Positions 1 to 8,154 are shown, counted from the first letter of the stretch. The stretch is DNA of 34,111 bases from an uncultured Succinivibrionaceae bacterium (GCA_944390105.1 CALXOV010000036.1:1-34111), one strand, 5' to 3'. Translations and numbers: made by a program. The notes: generated from the letters alone by a model not told the origin.

Positions 1-153
1 GGCGAGGCGGCGTACCTTATTGAGTACAAGCAAAAGCTCAGAGGAGGGCTTCTCATTAAGGTGCCGGCGCAGTACTCTTCACAGAGCTGTGTGGTATGCG
101 CTCACGCGGCAAACGCCGACGAAAACGCCGCAGAAACCATCAGAAGGGCATGA
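1..153 (+). pseudogene. tnpB: TnpB (IS200/IS605 OrfB) C-terminal fragment with collapsed zinc ribbon
   Basis: The reading frame is open from base 1 and ends at TGA 151-153, giving the last 50 residues of a TnpB-type RNA-guided nuclease/transposase accessory protein; the rest lies outside the window. The end shows the usual layout: a basic segment, then KVPAQYSSQSC, then ANADENAAETIRRA, which contains the third RuvC aspartate (NAD). Family members carry two CxxC knuckles separated by about 15-20 residues. Here only one CxxC (CVVC) remains and it runs directly into the AHAANAD segment, so the zinc ribbon looks collapsed by an in-frame deletion. I therefore call it a decayed copy. The right-end hairpins that follow support the family assignment. 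Confidence 0.75.
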
Positions 154-273
154 CCTGCCCGGATAGCCGGGATTGCAGACTCTTTGAGGAGTTGTCACCC
201 GGAATCTTTCGGAGAGCGGCTTAAAAACCGCTCATCCGGAAGCCCATAAGCTTTAGCTTACGGGAGGAGGTCA
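154..273 (+). mobile_element. IS200/IS605-type right end with hairpins (possible omega-RNA 3' region)
   Basis: Directly after the tnpB stop there are three hairpins: 158-171 (CCCGG/CCGGG, loop ATAG), 214-233 (GAGCGG/CCGCTC) and 243-264 (CCCATAAGC/GCTTACGGG, one mismatch, loop TTTA). The last is followed by GAGGAGGTCAC, ending at 274. A subterminal hairpin followed by GGGAGG-N-GTCAC is the usual shape of IS200/IS605 right ends, which carry no terminal inverted repeats. In intact elements this region is the 3' part of the omega-RNA that guides TnpB, and the guide would start just downstream (about 275-295). I infer the element edge at about 273-274; no second copy is available to prove it. Confidence 0.6.
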
Positions 274-439
274 CCATGTACAATGATCGATAACTTGGGA
301 CGCGCTTGTTGCTCTTACTCGATGAACGTTGAGGACATGTCTGTAAGCGCTTTGCAAGGTAGAGAGCTTACTTAAAGTGAGGTAGCGCTCTTACGAAAGC
401 TTGTACCTAAGTGTCTAGGTTGTCGGAGGAGGAAGGAAC

Positions 440-712
440 ATGACGTCAACTGAAGATTTAGTTGCTTTGTGTCAGCAGTGCATGCGTAGCTGTTTTGCCG
501 GCTGTCCGGCGCAAAGCTTTGAAGACTTAAATACCCTTTTAACTTCAGCTGCCGCGTTAGCACCAAACTTAAACCCAATGCAGCTGCAAAGCTTTAATCA
601 GTGCTTGCAGCGCATTTATGCAGCGCAGCAAATTAACGATCTGTTAGCGATTGCCGATGAGGTCGGATTTTGTCTGCAGCCGCTACTGCAGCAGCTTTCT
701 GCTCCGTCATAA
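440..712 (+). CDS. Small cysteine-rich hypothetical protein (90 aa)
   Basis: I do not recognise this protein. ATG 440 is preceded by a strong purine-rich ribosome site (GGAGGAGGAAGGAAC, 425-439), which favours a real gene. The product is acidic, probably all helical, has no signal peptide or membrane segment, and contains six cysteines, four clustered near the N-terminus in the spacing C11-x2-C14-x3-C18-x3-C22. Such a cluster could bind metal, but the spacing matches no family I can name. It lies alone between two decayed TnpB loci, so it may be mobile-element cargo or a small chromosomal gene trapped there. An inverted repeat (715-721 TGCCAAA / 739-745 TTTGGCA) begins 3 bp after its stop. 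Confidence 0.5.
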   Translation: MTSTEDLVALCQQCMRSCFAGCPAQSFEDLNTLLTSAAALAPNLNPMQLQSFNQCLQRIYAAQQINDLLAIADEVGFCLQPLLQQLSAPS

Positions 713-918
713 AGTGCCAAAGGGTCTTTTACTAATAATTTGGCAAACAGCGGGGCAAAGGGGTGGCGAACACGAAAAGGCCCGGAAACACAGTAGGCTC
801 TCGGGAGGTTAATTGACAGCTTTTATCGTTCCCATCAATGCGTTGTTTTAGGCTCGTTTTAGAGTTATTGGGGTATGTTAGCAAGTATATTCTCTAAGCG
901 GTTGCTGGCATCCCATGC
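713..918. other. Non-coding gap between small ORF and second TnpB remnant
   Basis: There is no convincing gene here. It holds a 7-bp inverted repeat (715-745, 17-nt loop) that could end transcription of the upstream small gene, although no T-run follows. Bases 781-815 (CCCGG ... CGGGAGGTTAATTGAC) resemble the GGGAGG-N-GAC tail of an IS605-type right end but with only a weak stem. A further CATCCC/GGGATG pair lies at about 911-932. The stretch looks like degraded insertion-sequence material. Confidence 0.35.
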
Positions 919-1254
919 GTGACTGTGGGGATGAAAGCGTCACGGCTGATGTCCAATCGGCCGTTGTTGATTGCTTATATACTACTTAATAAAGCACATG
1001 TATTAGCCATTGATTTGAGCATTGACAACCTTGCAGCTTGCGTTGCGACAGACCCCGGCGTTCTGTTAAATCTTACGAAGAAGATCTGGGAATATTATCG
1101 TAAGAAGATCCGAAAACTCAAAGTAGAGCGCGGCTTGTACAAAACTAAGGACGGCAAACTTATCAACTCCGATATTCATGGCGCGATAGGCATTGCCGAA
1201 AAAGAACTTAGCGATGAGAGGCTTTGGCCATTGTTAGCAAAAGGGGGCGCGTAG
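919..1254 (+). pseudogene. tnpB: Internally deleted TnpB remnant (RuvC-I fused to RuvC-III)
   Basis: The frame encodes 111 residues, but only about 985-1254 resembles a family. AIDLSIDNLAACVAT matches the RuvC-I motif of TnpB (usually GIDLGIDNLAT). YKTKDGKLINSDIHGAIGI matches the RuvC-III region of the TnpB subgroup ending RGLFKT-DG-LINADVNGA. Several hundred residues normally lie between these motifs; about 40 remain, including a basic KKIRKLK stretch. The first 25 residues are not TnpB-like and the GTG start is arbitrary. This subgroup differs from the zinc-ribbon TnpB at 1-153, so two unrelated insertions are represented. It is almost certainly inactive as a nuclease. Confidence 0.65.
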
Positions 1255-1362
1255 AACGCCCCGAAGTGATACGCAATCTGTACAACAAGCTGGATTGCGC
1301 ATCACTGTTAAAAAAGAGCCATCAAGCCCTCGAAACCTCATGCATGAGCATGGGGTAGTTTA
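1255..1362 (+). mobile_element. Right end of the second IS200/IS605-type element
   Basis: After the TnpB remnant stops, the sequence holds an inverted pair, GTGATACGCAATC (1266-1278) and GATTGCGCATCAC (1294-1306), and then the hairpin CCTCATGC/GCATGGGG at 1336-1355 with loop ATGA. The hairpin is followed by TAGTTTATAC. A subterminal hairpin with a short tail is typical of IS605-family right ends. The tail overlaps the last codons and stop (TTA, 1360-1362) of minus-strand mglC, so the element sits flush against that gene. The stem can also act as the mglC transcription stop. The exact boundary is inferred. Confidence 0.5.
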
Positions 1363-2580
1363 TACTTTACGGCGATATTTACCCATATCAATGGCTACGG
1401 CAACAGCAATAATTATGCCCTTAATCACCTGTTGCCACATCGGCGACACTGAGATGAACTGCAGACCGTACTGAATGATGGTGAATACGAAAACACCAGC
1501 AATAATTCCGGATACAGTTGCGATGCCGCCCATTAAGGACACGCCGCCCACCACGCAGGCAGCGATAGCGTCAAGTTCATAGCCCATGCCGTATTGATTG
1601 GTGGCACCGGCGGTACGCGCTGCCTCCAGTACGCCTGCGATGCCGTAAAGCGCAGCGGCTAAGATGAAGATGAACAGATTGGTCATGTATACGTTGACGC
1701 CGGCCACTACGGCGGCTTCGCGGTTGCCGCCTAAAGCGTAGACGTTTTTACCAAATACGGTCTTATTGAGCACAAACCAGATGATGACCGTGATCACGGC
1801 TGCAATCGGGATCAAAATTGAGATGCCCGGGAAAGATCCAGATTGGAAAAATTTGGTCTGACCTAAAGCCGCAAAGTCCGGACGCACGCCGCCGATAGGT
1901 TGTGAATTGTTGGGCGGCAGGTCGAAGTACAGCGAGCAACTGCCGTAGACAATCACGGATGTGGCCAAGGTCGCAATGAAAGGGTGCATCTCATACTGCG
2001 CCACGAGGAAGCCGTTTAATGCACCAAACACCATGCAGATGGCGATAGCGATTAAAATCGGTACGAAAAGGGGCAGTTGTGCCAAATCCGGGAAGAAGCG
2101 GTTAGCATAATCTGAGGTCTGCAACATGGAAGTGGAGACCACTGCCGCTAAACCTACGATGCGTCCGGCTGACAGATCGCATCCGGCGATGATTAGGGTA
2201 AAGCAGATGCCAAGCGCAATGATAAGTTTAGTCGATGACTGCGTCATGATGTCAAGCACCACGCGCAACTGCATGAAGCGCGGCTGCAGTATGCAGATGA
2301 TGAGCACTAAGACCACCATGGCGATGATAATGGCGTAATTGGTTAGCACATTATTAAGGGTTTTGGCATTGAGCTCAATATCTTGCGTATGCCCGCCGGG
2401 ATGATAGAAGCGGTATAAGTTCTGCAGGGAGATCCACACACCGACAATCATCATGATGATGGGCAGATCATAGAGCGTTTTGATAGCCGCAAATTTAAGC
2501 ACCAAGCCTAACAGCAGGATCAGGATACCAATGCATATCAGGCCTTTGCGGTAGCTGCTGCGAGTGATAACACTGGACAT
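1360..2580 (-). CDS. mglC: Galactose/methyl-galactoside ABC transporter permease MglC
   Basis: This is the inner-membrane permease of the Mgl ABC importer. It has many hydrophobic segments and the BPD_transp_2 pattern of ribose/galactose permeases (for example AGCDLSAGRIVGLAAV and ALGGNREAAVVAGVNV). At 406 aa it is longer than E. coli MglC (336); the extra length is an N-terminal part with two additional hydrophobic stretches before residue 60, as I recall for some anaerobe homologues. It starts 15 bp after the mglA stop, with a GGAGC-like site upstream, so it is the last gene of mglBAC. Its stop codon lies at the edge of an insertion-sequence right end; the C-terminus (KYRRKV) resembles the E. 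coli end, so little or nothing was lost. Confidence 0.93.
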   Translation of the reverse strand: MSSVITRSSYRKGLICIGILILLLGLVLKFAAIKTLYDLPIIMMIVGVWISLQNLYRFYHPGGHTQDIELNAKTLNNVLTNYAIIIAMVVLVLIICILQPRFMQLRVVLDIMTQSSTKLIIALGICFTLIIAGCDLSAGRIVGLAAVVSTSMLQTSDYANRFFPDLAQLPLFVPILIAIAICMVFGALNGFLVAQYEMHPFIATLATSVIVYGSCSLYFDLPPNNSQPIGGVRPDFAALGQTKFFQSGSFPGISILIPIAAVITVIIWFVLNKTVFGKNVYALGGNREAAVVAGVNVYMTNLFIFILAAALYGIAGVLEAARTAGATNQYGMGYELDAIAACVVGGVSLMGGIATVSGIIAGVFVFTIIQYGLQFISVSPMWQQVIKGIIIAVAVAIDMGKYRRKV

Positions 2581-2595
2581 TTACTAATAGCTCCT

Positions 2596-4095
2596 TTATT
2601 TGAAGGATGAAGCCAGGCGCATAATTTCGACCTGGTCAAAATGTTCTTTATCGACAAAGCCGGTCACATGACCTTCGCACATTACCATGATGCGATCAGA
2701 CATGCCCATAAGTTCAGGCATTTCCGATGAAATCATGATGATGGACTTACCCTGTTTAATTTGATCAAGCATTAAAGCGTAGATTTCATACTTGGCGCCA
2801 ACGTCAATACCGCGAGTCGGCTCATCGAAAATGATGATGTCGGAGTTGGTCAGCAGCCAGCGCGCAATAAGGACTTTTTGCTGATTACCGCCTGACAGAT
2901 CTTTAATCGGGGTCTGTAGATTCGGCATCTTGACCTTAAGTTCTTTACAGGAGGCCAAGGCGGCTGGGCCGCGTTTGGCTGTATCCAGGACACCCATGTG
3001 CGCAAACTGCTGCTGCGCGGCGATCACCGTGTTGTCCAAAATCGACAGAATGCCGAAAATGCCGGTTTGGCGGCGTTCTTCAGTCAGCAGTGCTATGCCG
3101 TTCTTTTTAGCGTCACGCACTGAGTTGATTTTAATTTCTTTGCCGTTTTTATAAATTTTGCCTTCACGTATCGGCCGTAGACCGAAAATGCTTTCGACCA
3201 ATTCGGTACGTTGGGCGCCGACTAAGCCGCCGATACCTAAGATTTCGCCTTTGTGCAGTTCAAAGTTCACATCGACAAAGGAACGCTTGGCGGCAGAGGA
3301 GAAATGCTTCACCTTAAGAACCACCTCGTCTTCCGGCTTGCCTTCACGTGGCGGAAAACGATTGGATAAATCACGTCCCACCATGTTGCGGATGATAAAG
3401 TCCTGATCGATGTCTTTGGCCTGCCAGGTACCGACGTATTTGCCGTCGCGCATGATGGTGACATCATCGGAAATACGCAGAATTTCCTCCATCTTATGTG
3501 AAATGTAGATGATGGAGCGGCCTTCGGAGCGTAACTTATTGATGATGTTGAAGAGGTATTCCACCTCGTTCTCGGTCAGGGATGAGGTCGGCTCATCCAT
3601 GATGATGATGCGGGCGTTATAGGAGATAGCGCGGGCAATCTCCACCAGCTGCAACTTAGAGGGTGAAACTGTACCGGCGCGAGCTAGCGGATCGACATCT
3701 AGACCGATGGTTTTAAATAGGTCGACCGTGTCCTTGTACATCTTATCGTGGTCAACAAAGCCGAATTTTAGCGGGAAGCGACCGATCCACACATTTTCCA
3801 TCACCGGACGAAAGCGAATCGGGTGCAGTTCCTGATGAATCATGGTAATGCCCATGTTCAGTGCGGCTTTAGTATTCGGGATATCTGTAATCTTTTGTCC
3901 CTGATAAATGATTTCGCCTTCATCGGGGTGGTACAGACCGAACAGACATTTCATCAGCGTTGACTTACCGGCGCCGTTCTCGCCCATGAGCGCGTGCACC
4001 GTGCCTGGACGTACTTTTAAATTGGCGTGATTGAGCGCCAGTACACCAGGAAAGCGCTTGACAATGTTGTTCATCTCAAGCACATAATCTGACAT
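2596..4095 (-). CDS. mglA: Galactose/methyl-galactoside ABC transporter ATP-binding protein MglA
   Basis: This cytoplasmic ATPase powers MglC and has two fused ABC domains (499 aa; E. coli 506). The first domain has Walker A GENGAGKST (38-46) and Walker B IIIMDEPTSSLT (about 160-172). The second has the signature LSGGNQQK near 403-410 and IIFDEPTRGID. As in other sugar ABC ATPases of the CUT2 class, the second Walker A is degenerate (GIGGLVGAQRTE). It lies between mglB and mglC on the same strand. An intergenic hairpin separates it from mglB and may lower its expression relative to the binding protein. Confidence 0.95.
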   Translation of the reverse strand: MSDYVLEMNNIVKRFPGVLALNHANLKVRPGTVHALMGENGAGKSTLMKCLFGLYHPDEGEIIYQGQKITDIPNTKAALNMGITMIHQELHPIRFRPVMENVWIGRFPLKFGFVDHDKMYKDTVDLFKTIGLDVDPLARAGTVSPSKLQLVEIARAISYNARIIIMDEPTSSLTENEVEYLFNIINKLRSEGRSIIYISHKMEEILRISDDVTIMRDGKYVGTWQAKDIDQDFIIRNMVGRDLSNRFPPREGKPEDEVVLKVKHFSSAAKRSFVDVNFELHKGEILGIGGLVGAQRTELVESIFGLRPIREGKIYKNGKEIKINSVRDAKKNGIALLTEERRQTGIFGILSILDNTVIAAQQQFAHMGVLDTAKRGPAALASCKELKVKMPNLQTPIKDLSGGNQQKVLIARWLLTNSDIIIFDEPTRGIDVGAKYEIYALMLDQIKQGKSIIMISSEMPELMGMSDRIMVMCEGHVTGFVDKEHFDQVEIMRLASSFK

Positions 4096-4129
4096 TGAGA
4101 GTTTTCCTCACCTAGTTTTCAAATTGAAA

Positions 4130-4154
4130 AACCCCCTGCGCAAAGCAGAGGGTT
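4130..4154 (-). terminator. Terminator-like hairpin between mglB and mglA
   Basis: Read on the minus strand, AACCCTCTGC-TTTGC-GCAGGGGGTT is followed by a run of Ts, which is the form of an intrinsic terminator. It lies between the mglB stop and the mglA start, so it probably ends most transcripts after mglB and lets some through. Binding-protein genes of ABC operons often show this arrangement, which yields excess periplasmic protein. Confidence 0.7.
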
Positions 4155-4176
4155 TGCGGCAGTTTCTCAAGATTAA

Positions 4177-5196
4177 TTACATGAAATCTTTGTAATTATC
4201 CTTGGTGACTTTCACATACGGAATCCACACATACTTGCCGTCGGTGATCTTGTAGCCGACCGTCTCACCGTTAACCGGGCCACCCTTGGAAGCTTGGACT
4301 GCAATGCGTACGGCCGCGGTGCCCTGATTGTAGGCGTCGTTGAGTGAAGTACCCAGCATCTGACCGTTAGCAATCGCCTGCAGCGCGGGAGCTGTGGCGT
4401 CAACACCTACTACCGGAATGAACTTCGCCGGATCTTTGCCGGTGTTGTAGCCTTCTGACTTTAAGGCCTCAATTGCCCCTAAAGCCATGTCATCGTTGTT
4501 AGCTAGTACCGCTTCAATCGCATCAATGCCTTTTGCCGTGATGAAGTTCTTCATCTTGTCATGCCCCTGTACTTTATCCCAGTTGGCATTGTCAGCACCG
4601 ATTTCCTCGATCTTAAGGCCGGCATCTTGCATGGCCTTTACGCAGTACTCTGAACGTAGCGTGGCGTCCTGATGGCCCTGTTCACCTTTAATTAAGATGT
4701 ACTGCAGCACGCCGTCTCCGTTCTTGTCGGCTTCAGGATGGCTCTTGAAGTAATCGGCAATCAGCTCGCCGCCGATGGTACCGGACTCTTCAGCCTTAGC
4801 TCCAACGTACCAAGCCTGATCCCAATTATCTAGTAGCGCTTTATCTGGCTCGCGGTTAATGAAGACGATAGGCAGGTTAGCTGCTTTAGCTTTTTCGACT
4901 AATGGGCCTGCGGCGCTGCGGTCCACCGGGTTGATAACTAAAGCGGTTACGCCCTTAGTAATGAAAGTATCTACCTGATCATTCTGCGCCGGTTGACGAT
5001 TCTGCGAATCCACCAGCTCAATTTCAGCACCTAACTCGTCGGCGGCCTTCTGCATGTTGTTGCGCACGCCGGTCATGAAGGTATCGTCAAACTTGTAAAT
5101 GCAGGAGCCGATTAACACATCGTCGGCCTGTGCGGCGCTGGCAGTTATCGTCGCCAGCATCACGCCGGCCGCCAGAGCGGTTAAGGTCTTTTTCAT
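4177..5196 (-). CDS. mglB: Periplasmic D-galactose/D-glucose-binding protein MglB
   Basis: This periplasmic receptor captures galactose, glucose or methyl-galactosides and delivers them to MglAC; in enterics it also serves chemotaxis. A signal peptide is clear (MKKTLTALAAG..., cleavage expected after AQA, residue 24). The mature part follows E. coli MglB closely: SCIYKFDDTFM, DSQNRQPAQNDQ and the NREP segment. It keeps the calcium-binding EF-type loop DKNGDGVLQ (157-165), the ANNDDMALGA segment and the VVGVDA segment. Length is 339 aa against 332 in E. coli. ATG 5196 is preceded by GAGGAG. It is the first gene of mglBAC. Confidence 0.95.
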   Translation of the reverse strand: MKKTLTALAAGVMLATITASAAQADDVLIGSCIYKFDDTFMTGVRNNMQKAADELGAEIELVDSQNRQPAQNDQVDTFITKGVTALVINPVDRSAAGPLVEKAKAANLPIVFINREPDKALLDNWDQAWYVGAKAEESGTIGGELIADYFKSHPEADKNGDGVLQYILIKGEQGHQDATLRSEYCVKAMQDAGLKIEEIGADNANWDKVQGHDKMKNFITAKGIDAIEAVLANNDDMALGAIEALKSEGYNTGKDPAKFIPVVGVDATAPALQAIANGQMLGTSLNDAYNQGTAAVRIAVQASKGGPVNGETVGYKITDGKYVWIPYVKVTKDNYKDFM

Positions 5197-5294
5197 AAAC
5201 TTCTCCTCAGAAAATACAGCTACGTAAACTAGTGGCTAATACTACTGAGAAAAGATCAGAAAAAATGCGAGATTGCGCATGTTTTTTAAAATAA

Positions 5295-5321
5295 ATTATA
5301 AACCAGTTTTATTAATGACAA
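5295..5321 (-). promoter_or_regulatory. Candidate mglB promoter
   Basis: On the minus strand TATAAT (5300-5295) lies 15 bp after TTGTCA (5321-5316). The -10 is a perfect consensus and the spacing is short, which fits an activator- or repressor-controlled promoter. It is about 100 bp upstream of the mglB ATG. The gap is AT-rich and also holds a perfect inverted repeat, ATGCG-N6-CGCAT (5265-5280), within the expected leader. Confidence 0.4.
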
Positions 5322-5393
5322 ACATATTTACATGACCTACATTAAAATAATGTATTTTTTATCATGGAGATAACTTTATATATGGCAAGATAT

Positions 5394-5409
5394 GTGGTAG
5401 CGTTTACAC
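5394..5409. promoter_or_regulatory. LacI-family (GalR/GalS-like) operator candidate
   Basis: GTGGTAGC/GTTTACAC is a 16-bp imperfect palindrome centred on CG with 6 of 8 symmetric positions. It fits the enteric GalR/GalS operator pattern GTGnAAnC-GnTTnCAC closely. It lies between divergent mglB and the flavoprotein gene at 5476, upstream of the candidate mglB promoter. The E. coli mgl operon is controlled by GalS/GalR, so the position makes sense. No galS/galR gene is in the window. Confidence 0.5.
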
Positions 5410-5475
5410 CGCAAAATTTTGATTAAAGTCACGTTTTGTCTGAAACTAGATGGAGTGTTCAGTCAGGAGAGATCT

Positions 5476-5976
5476 ATGTTTAAGCTGGTTTCTATGCGCC
5501 GCGCGGAGCGGGCATGCAATGACATCACAGAGATACTGCAGGCTGTTAAACAGGGCAGTACGCTGACGCTAGCATTAGTGGATACTCCGTATCCTTACGC
5601 GGTGCCGGTTAACTATGCCCCTATGATAGAGGATAACGAACTGTATCTTATTTTTCATGGAGCCAAGGCCGGACGGCGCTATGAACTTATTACCCGCGAT
5701 CCGCATGTGGCGTTCAGTATTGTGCTTCAAGGCCGTTTTGAGCTTAAGGAGCCGGCTTGTACCTCTTCTACGCGTTATGTCAGTATCTGCGGTGACGGCA
5801 TCGTAGAAATATGGCGGGAGGAGCGGGCGCTGAATGCTATGACGGTGCTGATGCAGCATTTAGGCAGTGCGTTGCCGGCAGATGCGCTTAAGACACAGCT
5901 AAGACGCGGTATGAAGCACGTGGCTTGCTGTGCCTTAAAGATTGAGCGTGCCGGGCTAAAACGCAATGTAGCTTAG
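5476..5976 (+). CDS. Pyridoxamine 5'-phosphate oxidase-fold (Nim-like) flavoprotein
   Basis: The 166-aa product resembles the nitroimidazole-resistance (NimA/B) branch of the split-barrel FMN-binding family. It has MRRAER near the start, PYAVPVNY at about 40-47 (family V-P-N-Y/F), LYLIFHGAKAGRRYELI at 56-72 and a helical C-terminus. Such proteins bind FMN and often reduce nitroaromatic or other small oxidants; the true substrate here is unknown. I start at ATG 5476 because AGGAGAG lies 5-10 bases upstream; a TTG at 5419 would only add a non-conserved extension. It is divergent from mglB and convergent with proS, with 6 bp between stop codons. Confidence 0.7.
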   Translation: MFKLVSMRRAERACNDITEILQAVKQGSTLTLALVDTPYPYAVPVNYAPMIEDNELYLIFHGAKAGRRYELITRDPHVAFSIVLQGRFELKEPACTSSTRYVSICGDGIVEIWREERALNAMTVLMQHLGSALPADALKTQLRRGMKHVACCALKIERAGLKRNVA

Positions 5977-5982
5977 CCCAAG

Positions 5983-7722
5983 CTACGCAGTGATGATAGG
6001 ATCAGTCTTTACTTTCTGCTGGATAAAGGCCGTCATGTCTTCAATTTTTATGTTCTGTTTTTCTCCGCTGCGGCGATCCTTGTACTCAAGCTCGCCATTA
6101 GCGAGCGATTTCTCGCCTACGGTGATGATGTGCGGAATGCCAATAAGTTCTGCATCGGCAAACATCACGCCCGGGCGTTCATCGCGATCGTCGTAGAGCA
6201 CTTCAATGCCTAATTCTTCAAGCTGTGCATACAGTTTTTCAGCTACCTCATGCACTTGCGGGCAACGACCGGGCTTAATGGCAATCAGCGACACCGCAAA
6301 CGGAGCCATGCTCTCGGGCCAAATAATACCGCGCTCGTCGTGATGCTGTTCAATAGCGGCGGCTATTACGCGGGTGACGCCGATGCCGTAGCATCCCATT
6401 TCCATCGGGATAGACTTGCCGTTTTCATCCATCACCACGGCTTGCATAGCCTCGGAGTACTTAGTGCCAAGCATGAAGACCTGACCGACCTCAATGCCCT
6501 TGCGCAGATGCAGGTGACCTTTGCCATCCGGACTTAGATCACCTTCCTCAACATTGCGCAGATCGCACACTTCATAATTAGGGACGTCGCGATCCCAGTT
6601 GACGTTGATTAAATGATAGCCGTCCTCATTGGCTCCACAGGCGAAGTTGCCCATCTTATCGGCCGCGCGGTCAACTAAGATGCGTCCCTTGAAGTTAACT
6701 GGGCCTAAAGAACCGGGATGCGAGCCACAATAGGCGGCAATTTCCTCATCTGTGGCAAACTCTAACGGATTGGACAGGCCTGGAACTTTGCCGGTTTTGA
6801 CCTCATTGAGTTCCTGATTTCCTTTAAGGCAGCACATGATAAGTTCGTATTTGCCGTTTTCATCACGCTCGCCGCGTACGATGAGGCTCTTGAGCACAGA
6901 ATTGGCCTCAAGTCCTAAAGCCTGAGCCGCTTCGTCTACGGTGTGGCAGCCAGGCGTTGCAGCCTTGTCCATGGCCGCGCCCGCGGCAGGCCGTACGGCG
7001 TTTTCAATGGTTTCGGCCATTTCGATATTTGCGGCATAATCTGAACCGTCCGAGAACACAATGGTGTCCTCACCAGCATCGGCTAATACTTGGAATTCAT
7101 GAGAGTGGTTGCCGCCGATAGCTCCGGTATCAGCTTCTACCGGACGGAAATCGAGGCCTAAACGGGTAAAGATGCGGCTGTAGGCATCGTACATGTCTTG
7201 GTAGGTCTGTTCTAAGGAGGCATGATCAATATGGAAGGAATATGCATCCTTCATTAAAAATTCGCGGCCACGCATGACGCCAAAACGCGGGCGGATTTCA
7301 TCGCGGAATTTAGTCTGAATCTGGTACAGATTCAGTGGCAGCTGACGGGCGGACTTAATTTCACGCCGCGCAATTGCAGTGATCACTTCCTCGTGAGTTG
7401 GGCCTAATACAAACTCATTGTGTTTGCGATCCTTCAAACGGCATAGTTCCGGACCGTATTTTTCATAGCGTCCGCTCTCTTTCCACAGTTCTGCAGGCTG
7501 CACCACCGGCATGGATACTTCGATGGCGCCAGCGCGATTCATTTCCTCGCGCACAATATTTTCCACTTTATGCAACACGCGCAAACCGGTCGGCAGCCAA
7601 GTATAAATACCGGAAGCAATTTGACGGATAAGACCGGCGCGCAACATCAGACGATGGCTGACTACCGCGGCCTCAGCAGGATTTTCCTTTAAGGTGGACA
7701 AGAGATAACGGCTGGTACGCAT
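5983..7722 (-). CDS. proS: Prolyl-tRNA synthetase (bacterial type with editing insertion)
   Basis: This class II aminoacyl-tRNA synthetase charges tRNA-Pro with proline. It is 579 aa (E. coli 572). Motif 1 surrounds [13 protein letters not shown]. The GPTHEEVI segment and the motif 2 region [20 protein letters not shown] are intact, and motif 3 is in [10 protein letters not shown]. Between motifs 2 and 3 (about 225-385) there is a YbaK-like insertion, including [12 protein letters not shown], that deacylates Ala-tRNA-Pro in this bacterial form. An anticodon-binding domain follows ([10 protein letters not shown] to the end). It is transcribed alone, convergent with the flavoprotein gene and divergent from nqrM. 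Confidence 0.97.
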   Translation of the reverse strand: MRTSRYLLSTLKENPAEAAVVSHRLMLRAGLIRQIASGIYTWLPTGLRVLHKVENIVREEMNRAGAIEVSMPVVQPAELWKESGRYEKYGPELCRLKDRKHNEFVLGPTHEEVITAIARREIKSARQLPLNLYQIQTKFRDEIRPRFGVMRGREFLMKDAYSFHIDHASLEQTYQDMYDAYSRIFTRLGLDFRPVEADTGAIGGNHSHEFQVLADAGEDTIVFSDGSDYAANIEMAETIENAVRPAAGAAMDKAATPGCHTVDEAAQALGLEANSVLKSLIVRGERDENGKYELIMCCLKGNQELNEVKTGKVPGLSNPLEFATDEEIAAYCGSHPGSLGPVNFKGRILVDRAADKMGNFACGANEDGYHLINVNWDRDVPNYEVCDLRNVEEGDLSPDGKGHLHLRKGIEVGQVFMLGTKYSEAMQAVVMDENGKSIPMEMGCYGIGVTRVIAAAIEQHHDERGIIWPESMAPFAVSLIAIKPGRCPQVHEVAEKLYAQLEELGIEVLYDDRDERPGVMFADAELIGIPHIITVGEKSLANGELEYKDRRSGEKQNIKIEDMTAFIQQKVKTDPIITA

Positions 7723-7926
7723 TTGACTTTCCTGTGTATGCTCTTTGTGAAAAAAATTCTTTGCGGTACCTTGGCAAAAGTATGCATCAGGTACAGTTAA
7801 AGTAAACGCTGTATTATATACTTATTAAACATAGTTTTCTGCCGCAGATTTGCCCTGCTGACGCAATCTGCTGCGAGCTTAGGCGTACGCTATTTATTTG
7901 GCGCGTCCTTCAAGGAAGCATGGTAT

Positions 7927-8154
7927 ATGATTTATTTAATATCATTTCTCTTTTTTGTCATTTTTGTTGGGGCTTTGGCGCTCAGCTTTATTGTGCGCGG
8001 CAAGCCGTTGCAGTCTGAAGAGGAGGCGCATGCGGCGCTTGAGGGCCTCAGTTGTGCGGCCTGTACCTTAAACTGTGGTTTTGCCGGCAATAAGCAGCAT
8101 AAGCCGGGCAAAACCTGCCAAGCCGATCTTAAAATTGAGCACAAGCAGGTCTAA
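7927..8154 (+). CDS. nqrM: NqrM-like Na+-NQR maturation protein (DUF539)
   Basis: This 75-aa protein has one N-terminal membrane helix (about 3-23) and a cytoplasmic tail with four cysteines spaced C43-x2-C46-x3-C50-x13-C64. NqrM (DUF539) has this size, topology and a four-cysteine tail; it delivers iron for the NqrD/NqrE Fe site of the sodium-translocating NADH:quinone oxidoreductase. The gene directly upstream of apbE, which flavinylates NqrB/NqrC, strongly supports the call; in many gammaproteobacteria the two lie together behind nqrF. The cysteine spacing differs from the short GSCGGL...CDC-x-C form I know, so the assignment rests partly on context. AAGGA lies about 10 bp before ATG 7927. 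Confidence 0.7.
   Translation: MIYLISFLFFVIFVGALALSFIVRGKPLQSEEEAHAALEGLSCAACTLNCGFAGNKQHKPGKTCQADLKIEHKQV

Noticed and set aside
1-1362. An active TnpB nuclease system
   Set aside because: Both visible TnpB copies lack essential parts (zinc ribbon pair; most of the protein), although the first is only partly inside the window.
5265-5280. ATGCG-N6-CGCAT palindrome upstream of mglB as a CRP site
   Set aside because: CRP sites need TGTGA-N6-TCACA; here the TGCGA-like halves are offset so the spacing is wrong. It may only be a leader hairpin.
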